Assembly: GCA_963832245.1 (NCBI GenBank) | Contig: CAWHTG010000004.1 | Span: 310,001 to 374,000 of the forward strand | DNA: 64,000 bases | Reading direction: 5' to 3' | DNA from: JABDBE01 sp963832245 | GTDB taxonomy: Bacteria > Acidobacteriota > Terriglobia > Terriglobales > Acidobacteriaceae | In this document: positions 16,248-24,825 of the stretch, piece after piece | Position numbering within the stretch: the first letter of the stretch is position 1 | How the letters are laid out: every line of letters starts with the position of its first letter | Notes under the pieces: generated by a model | Told to the model about the DNA's origin: nothing | What the model saw: only the letters and a program-made list of their open reading frames with translations | Database searches by the model: none | Program-made: the position numbers and the translations under genes

Positions 16248-17438
16248 ATGAAGGAGACTTGGCGGTGGTTTGGACCCGATGATCCGGTTCCGCTCGATCA
16301 CATCAGGCAAGCGGGCGCCACTGGGATCGTCTCCGCTCTGCACCATCTCTATCGAGGCGAGTCCTGGCCATCGCACGAAGTGTGCAAGCGAAGAGACGAA
16401 ATTCTTGCAGCGGGATTCGTCTGGTCAGTCGTTGAAAGCATTCCGATCCACAATTCGATCAAGCTTCGATCTGGACCTTATGTGAAGTTCATAAGTGCGT
16501 GGAAGGACACGCTGGCGGCGGTTGCGAAAGCGGGCGTGAAAGTCGTCTGCTATAACTTCATGCCGGTCGTAGACTGGACCAGAACAGATCTGAAGTGGCG
16601 CCTGGCCACGACCGGATACGCCTTGCGTTTTGATACTGTAGATTTCGTCGCCTACGACCTCTTCATCCTCGGGCGCAAAGGCGCCGACGCCGACTATTCC
16701 GAAGATCGGGTTCAGCTGGCGCGCGACCGCTTCAACTCCATGGCAGAGGCGCGCAGAAGTGACCTGGAACAAACAATCATCGCTGGGCTCCCAGGGGCCG
16801 AGGCATCGTACAACCGCGAGACGATTCGCGCGTTGATCTCTGAGTACCACGGCGTCACTGCTGCCGAATTACGAACCAATCTCATCGCCTTCCTGCGGGA
16901 TGTTGTTCCCGTAGCACAGGAGCTCGGAGTTCACCTCGCAATACACCCGGACGATCCGCCCTGGTCGCTGTTTGGCCTTCCGCGAGTCGTCTCGACTGCC
17001 GCAGATGTGAGGGCGATTCTCGCTGCCTGCGATACGCTCGTCAATGGACTGACGTTCTGCGTGGGGTCGTTCGGGGCGCGAGCCGATAACGACCTGCTGG
17101 CCATGGCTCGCGAATTCGGTGCGCGCATTCACTTCGCGCACTTGCGGCGGGTGACCAGAGAGCCAGACGGATCTTTTCATGAAGCTGAACACCTCGCTGG
17201 GAGTTCCGAGATAGTGGGCGTGATTAGGGCATTGATGGAAGAAGAGGCGCACCGGCGACGCACGGGCCGGGCGGATCATGAAATCCCCATGCGCCCCGAC
17301 CACGGACATTTGCTCGCCGACGACATCGGCAAAAAAGTAAATCCCGGGTACTCACTGGTAGGCAGATTGAAAGGGCTCGCCGAACTGCGCGGCGTTATGC
17401 AGGGTTTGAGGTATGCAGCGCCGGAGTTGTCCGAGTAA
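16248..17438 (+). CDS. uxuA: Mannonate dehydratase
   Basis: A protein of 396 residues. It removes water from D-mannonate to give 2-keto-3-deoxy-D-gluconate (KDG). It begins METWRWFG-like (KETWRWFGPDDPVPLDHIRQAGATG is the family start, read in two pieces) and has the metal-site segments CYNFMPVVDWTRTDL, LAIHPDDPPWSLFGLPRVV, VGSFGARADND and MRPDHGHLL. These match the UxuA TIM-barrel family. It heads the sugar-acid region; an SDR that could reduce or oxidise the matching keto-acid follows 59 bases downstream. No GntR-type regulator is adjacent. Confidence 0.93.
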   Translation: MKETWRWFGPDDPVPLDHIRQAGATGIVSALHHLYRGESWPSHEVCKRRDEILAAGFVWSVVESIPIHNSIKLRSGPYVKFISAWKDTLAAVAKAGVKVVCYNFMPVVDWTRTDLKWRLATTGYALRFDTVDFVAYDLFILGRKGADADYSEDRVQLARDRFNSMAEARRSDLEQTIIAGLPGAEASYNRETIRALISEYHGVTAAELRTNLIAFLRDVVPVAQELGVHLAIHPDDPPWSLFGLPRVVSTAADVRAILAACDTLVNGLTFCVGSFGARADNDLLAMAREFGARIHFAHLRRVTREPDGSFHEAEHLAGSSEIVGVIRALMEEEAHRRRTGRADHEIPMRPDHGHLLADDIGKKVNPGYSLVGRLKGLAELRGVMQGLRYAAPELSE

Positions 17439-17497
17439 ATCTATTCTGCTGTGAGTTTCACATGCCGCAATTACTCTAAGCGCGAGGATTCACTCCT

Positions 17498-18280
17498 ATG
17501 AAAGAGTTCGCAGGAAAGATGGCTCTGGTCACGGGCACGACGGGAATCGGCCGGGCGATTGCGAAACGCTTTGCCGCAGGAGGAGCCCAAGTTGTCGCGT
17601 GCGGCATCGACCCGGAGGAAAACGAAGAGTTGGCTCGCGATGCGGCGAAACTTGATTTAACCCTGCAGGTCAAAAGCTGCGATGTCACCAATCTCGACGA
17701 AGTGCGCGCCGTCATCACGAAGACCGTCAGTCGGTTTGGAGGCCTCGACATCATCGTCAATGCAGCCGCGATTCACCCCTTCGGCACCGTGGTCGAAACC
17801 GACCTCGCGACCTGGAACCGCTGCATGATGGTGAATGTTGGCAGCATCTATCTCCTGGCGCACTTGGGCATCCCGGAGATGAAAAAGCGGGGAGGGGGGG
17901 CCATCATTAATCTGGCATCGGTTCAGGGATACGCATGCCAGCGAGGCGTCGCTGCCTATGCCACCTCCAAAGGAGCAATTCACAGCTTGACGCGCGCCCT
18001 GGCCCTGGACCACGCGGCCGACAACATCCGCGTCAATTCGATCAGCCCTGGTTCAGTCCGCACACCTATGCTGGCACGCTCGGCCGCACACTTCGCGCCA
18101 GATCTGCCGGCGGATGAGGCATTCGCACGTTTTGGCGCGGCCCATCCTCTGGGGCGGATCGGCACACCCGAAGAGGTCGCTGAATTGGCGGCATTTCTCG
18201 CGTCAGACAAGGCAGGATTCTGCACCGGCGGCGATTACCTCGTGGATGGTGGACTGCTCGCTGGCATCGGAGTGCAATGA
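17498..18280 (+). CDS. SDR family oxidoreductase, likely sugar-acid dehydrogenase
   Basis: A protein of 260 residues, classical short-chain dehydrogenase. The cofactor loop is TGTTGIGRAIA (the usual TGxxxGxG), then NAAAIHPFG, catalytic S in NLASVQG, and Y-x-x-x-K in YATSKGA. An acidic residue after beta-2 (ACGIDPEEN) points to NAD rather than NADP. By position next to uxuA it may act as a fructuronate reductase/mannonate oxidoreductase replacing UxuB, but many SDRs of this subtype are glucose- or KDG-like dehydrogenases, so the substrate is inferred only. Confidence 0.8.
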   Translation: MKEFAGKMALVTGTTGIGRAIAKRFAAGGAQVVACGIDPEENEELARDAAKLDLTLQVKSCDVTNLDEVRAVITKTVSRFGGLDIIVNAAAIHPFGTVVETDLATWNRCMMVNVGSIYLLAHLGIPEMKKRGGGAIINLASVQGYACQRGVAAYATSKGAIHSLTRALALDHAADNIRVNSISPGSVRTPMLARSAAHFAPDLPADEAFARFGAAHPLGRIGTPEEVAELAAFLASDKAGFCTGGDYLVDGGLLAGIGVQ

Positions 18281-18627
18281 TCGTTTGCTGATCGATCGCT
18301 TCACTACCACGGGAGAAGTGAACTAAGATCCCTCAGCTGCTTGTTTGAAGTTCGTGGCGATTCCGTAGCCCTATGCACGTGAAGCAAAAGTCCGTCTTCA
18401 AGAAGATCGACGAGCTCGGTACACATGCGCAGAAATAGGGCCGCATCCTCTTAGCCCTACCAGAAGTTACAAACCTCTGACATTAAAAGACAAAAAGATG
18501 ACGACGATTTGACCTGTGCATGACGAGCCAGTGACAACGTCACTTCGCGCCAGCCTTAGTCTTGGCCCATACGACATGAGGTTTTTGTCAGTCTGACTCG
18601 GGTCAGAGAAAGATCGAGGACGAAATA
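18281..18627. other. Intergenic region, 347 bases, no gene seen
   Basis: No coding frame with sensible composition is visible. A 21-codon ORF at 18373-18438 (starts MHVKQKSVFKKIDELG) has no ribosome site and is probably chance or a fragment. The region must hold the promoter of the small secreted protein at 18628; I could not identify a convincing -35/-10 pair. Confidence 0.45.
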
Positions 18628-18939
18628 ATGAAAACTTTTTCTGTGTTTACGCTGATGGTCGCAATTGGCGTGGGGACAGCACTCATGCTGCTCACCACTC
18701 AAGGCCATCAGTTCACCAAACCAAACGGAACTGCTGCTCAGACCACTGACGGAGCGTTTCGGGACGGACTGTATCTGGGAACACTTGCGGCCGAGCGCGG
18801 CGCTGCCCCACACGTTGCCATTGGCCGGTGGGCAACGGCGGAAGATCGGATGTCTTTCACGGCAGGCTACCAGCAAGGGTACAACGAGTTTCTTGCCAGC
18901 CGAGTGGCGCCGACCACGCAGGGGCGCCGAACTGAGTAA
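18628..18939 (+). CDS. Small exported or membrane-anchored protein
   Basis: A protein of 103 residues with an N-terminal hydrophobic helix (MKTFSVFTLMVAIGVGTALML) that acts as signal peptide or anchor. The exported part repeats a 'F-x-x-G-[LY]-x-x-G' pattern: AFRDGLYLGTLAAERG and SFTAGYQQGYNEFLASR. A GAGGA lies seven bases before the ATG. It is 60 bases upstream of the cupredoxin-like gene and may share its transcript. No known family recognised. Confidence 0.65.
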   Translation: MKTFSVFTLMVAIGVGTALMLLTTQGHQFTKPNGTAAQTTDGAFRDGLYLGTLAAERGAAPHVAIGRWATAEDRMSFTAGYQQGYNEFLASRVAPTTQGRRTE

Positions 18940-18999
18940 GACCTGGTGCGCGACTTCGTTCACGAAAATTCCAGAGGCATAGCCTCTTTGAGGTTAAGT

Positions 19000-19737
19000 A
19001 TGAAATTGAAGAATGTTTTTGCTGTAACTGTCCTAATGTTAACAATTGTTGTCTCGAGTCGGCAGGTAGTGAAGGCCGGAGCTTCGGCATCGGCTAGCAG
19101 TGGTGGAGCTATAACAGGCGTAGTCAAATTTGAAGGCACCCCACCTAAGGCCAAACCCATCAGCATGGCCGCCGACCCAAGCTGTGCCAAGCAGCATCCC
19201 GGACCCGTTTCTACCCCGGAGGTCGTCGCCGATTCCAGGGGTGACCTGGAGAACGTACTCGTGTTCATTGCGGATGGGTTCGGCGATCGAACCTTCGATC
19301 CACCTAAGGAACCCGTCGTCATTTCCCAGAAAGGCTGTTTGTATCAGCCGCGTGTGCTGGCGGTGCAGGCGAACCAGCCGATCGAAGTGGTGAACGACGA
19401 TCCGACGTCGCACAACATTCATCCCACGCCGGCCAACAACCGGGAATGGAACAAAGCTGAGCTTCCGGGCGCCAAAGTAGAAGAGTCATTTGCCAGAGAA
19501 GAAGTTGCGATTCCGGTTAAGTGCAACCTCCATCCCTGGATGCGCGGATATATTGCCGTTCTCAAGAATCCCTATTTCGCCGTGACTAAACAAGATGGCA
19601 GCTTTGATCTGCCCAATCTGCCGCCGGGTACATACACCATTAAGGCATGGCACGAGAAGCTGGGTACATCAACGCAAACCATCACGATAGGTGCCAACCA
19701 AACGAAAGAGATCAGCTTCGTTTTCAAAAGTATGTAA
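19000..19737 (+). CDS. Exported cupredoxin-like (plastocyanin-type) protein
   Basis: A protein of 245 residues. A signal peptide covers residues 1-27. A cupredoxin-like domain follows whose copper ligands are visible: H in DPTSHNIHPTP, then C, H and M in the segment CNLHPWM, the type-1 copper loop C-x2-H-x2-M. A short C-terminal beta-sandwich (SFDLPNLPPGTYTIKAWHEK) resembles carboxypeptidase-regulatory domains. It probably carries electrons or copper in the periplasm. The ATG at 19000 has GAGG at eight bases; a 6-base hairpin (AGAGGC/GCCTCT, 18973-18987) precedes it. Proteins of this build are often annotated 'plastocyanin' or methylamine-utilisation-like in Acidobacteria. Confidence 0.8.
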   Translation: MKLKNVFAVTVLMLTIVVSSRQVVKAGASASASSGGAITGVVKFEGTPPKAKPISMAADPSCAKQHPGPVSTPEVVADSRGDLENVLVFIADGFGDRTFDPPKEPVVISQKGCLYQPRVLAVQANQPIEVVNDDPTSHNIHPTPANNREWNKAELPGAKVEESFAREEVAIPVKCNLHPWMRGYIAVLKNPYFAVTKQDGSFDLPNLPPGTYTIKAWHEKLGTSTQTITIGANQTKEISFVFKSM

Positions 19738-19773
19738 GCCGAGTTGTTGTATGCGAGCTGAAATCTATGGGGC

Positions 19774-20871
19774 TCAACGCGCAATGCGCGCTGAGCCCCC
19801 TCGCATCAAGGCCTCCACTTCCGAAAGCGTTGCCATGCTTGTGTCTCCCGGTGTAGTCATCGCCAGCGCACCATGGGCCACGCCACACTTAACGGCCCAT
19901 TGAGCGTCCTTGCCCGCGAGAAAACCGTAAATTACGCCCGAGGCGAATGAGTCACCGCCGCCTACGCGATCGAGGATCTCCAGCGGCCGCTGCGGAACGT
20001 GAATGGTTTTTCCCTCATATAGTGCGATTGCGCCCCACTCATTCTTCGTCGCCGTATGCGCGGTACGCAGCGTGGTTGTAATGAGTTTCAGGTTCGGGTA
20101 AAGCTCGGCAACACGATGCAGCATCGATTCGTAGCTTGCAACCGGCAGTTGCACGAAGTCTTCACTCACACCTTCGACCGGGATGCCAAGCGTTGCCGAA
20201 AAATCCTCCTCATTGCCGAAGAGAACATCGACAGCCGAAACCAGTTCGCGGTTCACATCCTGCGCTTTCGATTTGCCGCCAATTCCTTTCCACAGCGATT
20301 CCCGATAATTCAGGTCGTAGGAAACAACGGTGCCCGAGGACACAGCCGTATGAATCGCGGCCTTCGCGACAGATGCCGACGACGGAGAGAGGGCGGCGAA
20401 AATACCGCCGGTATGCAGCCACCGAGTACCGCTTGCCGCAAAGATGTGATGCCAATCGAAGTCGCCGGGCTGGGCATTCGCAATCGCTGTATTCCCCCGG
20501 TCTGAGCATCCGACCGCCGACCGCACACCGAATCCTCGCTCGGTAAAATTCAGACCATTACGCACGGTTCTGCCAATCCCGTCATATGGCACCCAGCGGA
20601 CGAGGGATGTGTCGACGCCTCCTTGCAGAATGAGATCCTCGAGCAGTTGTCCAATCGGATTTCTGGCGAATGCGGTAATTACCGAAGTGCGCAGGCCAAA
20701 GCACCGCCTGAGTCCGCGCGCCACGTTGTATTCTCCGCCTCCTTCCCAGGCACGAAAGTTTCGAGTCGTATGAATGCGTTCTTCGCCAGGATCGAGCCGC
20801 AACATGACTTCGCCAAGGCTCACGCAATCCCACTTGCAGCTTTCAGCTGCTTTCACAATGATCGTGTTCAT
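19774..20871 (-). CDS. kdgK: 2-keto-3-deoxygluconate kinase (PfkB family)
   Basis: A protein of 365 residues. PfkB-family signs: 'SLGEVMLRLDPGEERI' N-terminus, the substrate-contact GGGEYNVARGL, and the C-terminal anion-hole motif DRVGGGDSFASGVIYG with the catalytic D. The GEVMLR-start with an 'E-x-x-YNVA' (instead of GG-N-x-A) is usual for KDG kinases. It phosphorylates KDG to KDPG, the substrate of the aldolase at 22281. It is divergently transcribed from the dehydratase operon with 102 bases between, so both may share one regulatory region. Confidence 0.85.
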   Translation of the reverse strand: MNTIIVKAAESCKWDCVSLGEVMLRLDPGEERIHTTRNFRAWEGGGEYNVARGLRRCFGLRTSVITAFARNPIGQLLEDLILQGGVDTSLVRWVPYDGIGRTVRNGLNFTERGFGVRSAVGCSDRGNTAIANAQPGDFDWHHIFAASGTRWLHTGGIFAALSPSSASVAKAAIHTAVSSGTVVSYDLNYRESLWKGIGGKSKAQDVNRELVSAVDVLFGNEEDFSATLGIPVEGVSEDFVQLPVASYESMLHRVAELYPNLKLITTTLRTAHTATKNEWGAIALYEGKTIHVPQRPLEILDRVGGGDSFASGVIYGFLAGKDAQWAVKCGVAHGALAMTTPGDTSMATLSEVEALMRGGSARIAR

Positions 20872-20973
20872 GGCAGCATTCTAGCTGGTTCAAATCCGGA
20901 TCGTTCAATCCCGCTGCTGAGCGGGAGAAAAGCAGTACAGCGTATAATCCACCGGAAGAAAATCGAGAGTGAT
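20872..20973. promoter_or_regulatory. Divergent control region of kdgK and the sugar-acid operon
   Basis: These 102 bases hold a perfect 6-base hairpin, CCCGCT-GCTG-AGCGGG (20910-20925), and a TATAAT at 20943-20948 that could be the -10 box for the rightward operon; no good -35 sits 16-18 bases before it. The hairpin is placed where an operator would block that promoter. No regulator gene is linked, so the controlling protein is unknown. Confidence 0.4.
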
Positions 20974-22212
20974 GTGAAGATCGTCAGGTTAAAGACCGCA
21001 GTGGTCGAGGGCAACTTTGATTGGACCTTCGTTCGTATTGAGACGGATGAAGGAATTCGAGGTCTGGGCGAGTGCTTCTTCGCGCCCGGCCTCACCGCTA
21101 TTTTGCGGTCCCTGGAGCCGTTGCTTCTTGGCGAAGACCCGCGCGACATTCATCGTTTGTTTCGCAAACTCCAGCTTGCCACTTCAGGCGCCGGGTCGGT
21201 GGCGGGCATCGTGTACAACGCGATCAGCGGAATCGAAGCGGCGCTATGGGATGTTCTTGGCCAATGGCTTGGTGTTCCCATTTATCGCCTGCTGGGAGGA
21301 AAGTTTCGAGACAAAGTCCGCATCTACGCCGATTGCCACGGAGGACAGGCGCTTGAAAGCTTGGACGAAGTGCTGCGTTCCCGCCCCGCGCCGTGGGAGT
21401 CGAAAGGCACGGCACACACCCCAAAAGATTATTTCGGCGAGGATGGGGCGGAGTCACCTGCTTCGCCCGATGATTACCGCCGCCAGGCTCTCGCCAAGAG
21501 AGCGCAGGGATTCACCGCGTTGAAATTCGATCTGGATGTGCCGGGTACGGAAGGCACTGACCCCCACAATCGAGTCCTCAGCAATCGTGCTATCGATTAC
21601 ATAGTAAGTTTGATCGGCGCGGTTCACGACGCGGTAGCTAGCGATACTGACGTCGCAGTCGATTGCCATTGGCGCTACAATGCCAGCGACGTCATCAAAG
21701 TGGCGCGCGAACTTGAGCCATTCCGGTTGCTGTGGCTCGAAGATCCGGTTCCGCCGAATAACACTGGCGCACTGAAAGAGGTTAGTTCGAAAGTGCGCGT
21801 GCCCATCGCAACCGGAGAGAACCTTTTTCTGTTTGAAGGCTTTCAGGAAATCATCTCCAAGCACGCGTTGAGCATTGTCACTCCCGACCTGCAGAAAGTC
21901 GGGGGCTTGTCCGTGGCCCAAAGCATCGCACAGTTTGCCGATGCGCATACCATGCCGGTGGCGCCGCACAACATCAGCAGCCCGGTCGGAACTTTAGCCG
22001 CGGTCCACTTCTGCGCGGCGATCCCAAACTTTCTGGCTCTCGAGTTTCACGCCTCCGAAGTTCCTTTCTGGAATGACTTGGTCGAGGGTTTGCCGAAACC
22101 GCTGATTCAGGATGGCTATATCGCAGTGCCCGAGACTCACGGACTCGGAGTGACGTTAAACAAAGATGTCGCACGTCGCTATGCGCGTCGAGGAGAGCCG
22201 TTTTTTGAGTGA
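20974..22212 (+). CDS. Enolase-superfamily acid-sugar dehydratase
   Basis: A protein of 412 residues of the mandelate racemase/muconate lactonising group. The capping domain runs to about 130 and the barrel after that. Metal ligands can be placed at DCHWRY (D), LEDPVP (E) and ATGEN (E); the general base His lies in PHNISSPVG, and a K-x-D in ALKFDLD. This set fits dehydratases of aldonic/uronic acids (for example gluconate or galactonate to KDG-type products). The start is a GTG at 20974 with CGAGAG just upstream; the open frame reaches back to 20623 but that part runs across kdgK on the other strand. First gene of the operon; the exact substrate is not known. Confidence 0.85.
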   Translation: MKIVRLKTAVVEGNFDWTFVRIETDEGIRGLGECFFAPGLTAILRSLEPLLLGEDPRDIHRLFRKLQLATSGAGSVAGIVYNAISGIEAALWDVLGQWLGVPIYRLLGGKFRDKVRIYADCHGGQALESLDEVLRSRPAPWESKGTAHTPKDYFGEDGAESPASPDDYRRQALAKRAQGFTALKFDLDVPGTEGTDPHNRVLSNRAIDYIVSLIGAVHDAVASDTDVAVDCHWRYNASDVIKVARELEPFRLLWLEDPVPPNNTGALKEVSSKVRVPIATGENLFLFEGFQEIISKHALSIVTPDLQKVGGLSVAQSIAQFADAHTMPVAPHNISSPVGTLAAVHFCAAIPNFLALEFHASEVPFWNDLVEGLPKPLIQDGYIAVPETHGLGVTLNKDVARRYARRGEPFFE

Positions 22213-22280
22213 GAAGATGCGAGTTCGTTTGGCCAGCTTGGACTGGAAGTATGCATCTTGCTGGGACTAGTTTAGGTCTT

Positions 22281-22928
22281 ATGTCAATCGCGAAAATAGA
22301 GGTTTTGAGCAGAATTGTCTCCTCCGGCCTGGTTGCCGTGATCCGCGCGGAGAGTCCTGACCAAGCCACGCGCATTGCCGAAGCCTGCGCTCACGGGGGC
22401 GTTGCAGCCTTGGAAATCACCTTTACCGTGCCCGGCGCGGTGGGAGTAATTGAGCATCTTGCGAAAGAATTTTCTAGCAAGATTTTGTTGGGAGCGGGTA
22501 CGGTGCTCGATCCGGAAACCGCGCGTATGGCCATTCTCGCCGGAGCGCAATTTGTAGTGAGTCCCTCGCTCAACCCCGAAACCGCTCGTCTCTGCAATCG
22601 CTATCAGATTCCGTACATGCCCGGCGCGGGAAGCACTCGCGAAGTGGTCGAGGGGATGGAGTGCGGCGCGGATATCATCAAAGTCTTTCCCGGCGAAATC
22701 CTGGGTCCAGCATTCGTCAAGGCGGTGAGAGGTCCGCTTCCCCACGCATCGTTGATGCCAACCGGCGGCGTCAGCCTGGAGAATGTGGCCGACTGGATCA
22801 AGGCAGGTTCGGTCGCTGTGGGGGTGGGTGGCACACTCACGGCAGGAGCAAGGACTGCCGACTTCGCATCCATCACCCATCTTGCACGCAAGTTTGTGGA
22901 AAAAATCAAAGAGGCGCGGGCCCAATGA
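22281..22928 (+). CDS. eda: KHG/KDPG aldolase
   Basis: A protein of 215 residues, full-length Eda. It splits 2-keto-3-deoxy-6-phosphogluconate into pyruvate and glyceraldehyde 3-phosphate. Motifs: GLVAVIRAES at the start, EITFTVPGA with the catalytic E, LLGAGTVLDPE, FVVSPSLNPE, and the Schiff-base lysine in ADIIKVFPGE, followed by LMPTGGVSLEN. Its ATGA overlap with the next gene (RraA-like) shows tight coupling. Together with kdgK it forms the lower Entner-Doudoroff branch for the acids dehydrated by the neighbouring enzymes. Confidence 0.94.
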   Translation: MSIAKIEVLSRIVSSGLVAVIRAESPDQATRIAEACAHGGVAALEITFTVPGAVGVIEHLAKEFSSKILLGAGTVLDPETARMAILAGAQFVVSPSLNPETARLCNRYQIPYMPGAGSTREVVEGMECGADIIKVFPGEILGPAFVKAVRGPLPHASLMPTGGVSLENVADWIKAGSVAVGVGGTLTAGARTADFASITHLARKFVEKIKEARAQ

Positions 22929-23626
22929 GCGCAGCGAAATTATGGAAGTCCGACGACGAGTTCTTCACTATCGTGCAGCGCGAGCTCTTCACCTGTGTGG
23001 TGGGCGATGTGATGGACAAACTGGATCTGCAACATCAGTTTCTCCCACCGCAGATTCAACCTCTTCGCAACGATATGGTCGTGATCGGCCGTGCCATGCC
23101 GGTTCTTTCTGTAGATGTGTTCGCCGAAAAAATCGTCGGGAGCGCCAACAAGTTGATGGAAAAATCATTTGGCCTGATGCTGGAAGCGCTCGATGATCTC
23201 CGCCATAACGAAGTTTACGTAAACACGGGCTCCTCGCCCCGAAACGCGCTCTGGGGAGAACTGATGAGCACGCGAGCCCGCAAACTCGGCAGCCGAGGCG
23301 CAGTCTTGAACGGATACGTTCGAGATACCAAGGCTATTCTGAATATGAACTTTCCGACATTTGGTTTCGGTTCCTACGGACAAGACGCAGCTCCACGCTA
23401 CAAAGTGGTCGACTTTCGCGTCCCGCTTGAGATTGGATCAGTACGCGTCCGCCCAGGAGATATTATTTTCGGCGACATCGATGGCGTGTTGGTCGTTCCC
23501 GCCAGAGCCGAGATTGAGGTTTTCACGGGTGCCCTCGAAAAAGCTCGCGGAGAGAAGCTGGTGAGAAAAGCCATCGAAGAAGGAAACACTGCGGTCGAAG
23601 CATTCGAGAAGTACGGGATCATGTAA
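22925..23626 (+). CDS. RraA-like protein (HMG aldolase/oxaloacetate decarboxylase family)
   Basis: A protein of 233 residues that overlaps the aldolase by four bases. Family signs: VGDVMDKL near the start, a central 'GRAMPVLSV', 'WGELMSTRARKLGSRGAVLNGYVRDTK' with the R-x-x-G-x-x-G-x-V-x-x-G-x-x-R-D pattern, and 'VRPGDIIFGDIDGVLVVPA' near the C-terminus. Members are either class II pyruvate aldolases (4-hydroxy-4-methyl-2-oxoglutarate aldolase) or RraA regulators of RNase E. In this operon an aldolase or decarboxylase acting on a keto-acid is more likely. Confidence 0.85.
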   Translation: MSAAKLWKSDDEFFTIVQRELFTCVVGDVMDKLDLQHQFLPPQIQPLRNDMVVIGRAMPVLSVDVFAEKIVGSANKLMEKSFGLMLEALDDLRHNEVYVNTGSSPRNALWGELMSTRARKLGSRGAVLNGYVRDTKAILNMNFPTFGFGSYGQDAAPRYKVVDFRVPLEIGSVRVRPGDIIFGDIDGVLVVPARAEIEVFTGALEKARGEKLVRKAIEEGNTAVEAFEKYGIM

Positions 23627-23631
23627 AGAAT

Positions 23632-24825
23632 ATGGGGACGCCACTCGTGACCGCAGGCCCGACGTCGCGCGAAGATCAGATACGCAGCTTTCTCCGGGCG
23701 CACAATTTGCAAGCCTGGATTGCGTGGAGGCCGGACGAACTCGTCATGCTGTCCGGGTATTTTCCGTTCTGGGGCGCTTCGCTTCTGCTTTACTTCGTCG
23801 ATGCGGAGCCCGTGCTTTTTGTGCCGCAGATTGAACCTCGAGACCATATTCCCGCTGGCTTGCGGGTTCAGGAGTATCCCTGGGGTGATATCAAATGCAG
23901 CGATCCATACTCTGCTTTGGTCTCGGCCGTTGACGATGAATTAGCCAAGGCAAGAGTCGACGGTCAACAGGTTGGAATGAATCCTAGCGCCTCAAGAATT
24001 TCTTTGCCGATTCAGGCGGCCGAACAGATTCCTATGCCGGAAGCTTTTGCGGATCAGCTATCGACTTTCACGGCAAAGCCGGATGTTCTGCGCTCGGCGG
24101 CCTTCGCCGATCTATATTTAAGAAAAACTCGTGAAGAAATTGAGGCAATCCGGCGAGCAAACCAGGTTGCCAATGTCGGTCTGCGAGTGTTCTTTGAGAA
24201 TTTGCAACCCGGAATCACGGAAGCCGAGGTTGCAGCGGCGGTGGAGTCAGTCATTTATCGACAAATCGGGCATGATGGCATATTTCATTCCCGAGGCTGG
24301 GCCATGGTCCAATCCGGTCCCAACAGCGCCGACGCGGGACGATTTAACCGCTCAACCGGACGGCGCTTGGAAAATGGCGACCTGGTTTTGATCGAATTGG
24401 CAACTTGCGTCAACGGTTATTGGAGCGACCTTACGCGCACCGCTGCAGTAGGTTCTCCGAAGCCCGAGGTAGAGGAGATACTCGCGGTTGTCAAAGAGGC
24501 GCAGCACTCTGCAGTCGATGGTGTCCGCCCCGGTGTCTCGGCGGCCGAAGTCGATGCATTGGCAAGGGACAAGATCGCCGCGCAGGGATTCTCGTCTTTT
24601 TTCACCCATCACACCGGCCACCACGTTGGCTTTCGCTATCACGACCCCGGATTTCTGATCTTTCCGGGAGAATCAGCCAAGCTTGAGCCCGGCATGGTGA
24701 TTACGATCGAACCGGGAGTGTACATTCGCGAACGTGGCGCGGGCGCGCGTATTGAGGACAATGTGCTAGTTACGGAATCCGGTCATGAAGTGCTTTCGAG
24801 AGTTGAAGGGAGCACGCTGGTATGA
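23632..24825 (+). CDS. M24 family metallopeptidase-like protein
   Basis: A protein of 397 residues with the creatinase/prolidase layout: an N-terminal domain (1-155) and a pita-bread C-terminal domain. Metal ligands are visible as D in GYWSDLTR, with the preceding 'LIELATCV' where D is replaced, H in HHTGHHVGF, E in TIEPGVYI and E in ARIEDNVLV. The usual first aspartate of the D-x10-D pair appears to be E or absent ('VLIELA'), so activity may differ from Xaa-Pro peptidases. Within a sugar-acid operon a role in creatinase-like or amide hydrolysis is possible; unproven. It overlaps the next gene by ATGA. Confidence 0.8.
   Translation: MGTPLVTAGPTSREDQIRSFLRAHNLQAWIAWRPDELVMLSGYFPFWGASLLLYFVDAEPVLFVPQIEPRDHIPAGLRVQEYPWGDIKCSDPYSALVSAVDDELAKARVDGQQVGMNPSASRISLPIQAAEQIPMPEAFADQLSTFTAKPDVLRSAAFADLYLRKTREEIEAIRRANQVANVGLRVFFENLQPGITEAEVAAAVESVIYRQIGHDGIFHSRGWAMVQSGPNSADAGRFNRSTGRRLENGDLVLIELATCVNGYWSDLTRTAAVGSPKPEVEEILAVVKEAQHSAVDGVRPGVSAAEVDALARDKIAAQGFSSFFTHHTGHHVGFRYHDPGFLIFPGESAKLEPGMVITIEPGVYIRERGAGARIEDNVLVTESGHEVLSRVEGSTLV

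Noticed and set aside
18373..18438. 21-codon ORF in the 18.3-18.6 kb gap
   Set aside because: Too short, no ribosome site, no repetition elsewhere.
20623..20973. N-terminal extension of the enolase-superfamily dehydratase to 20623
   Set aside because: The extension runs opposite kdgK and through the divergent promoter region; family similarity starts at the GTG at 20974.
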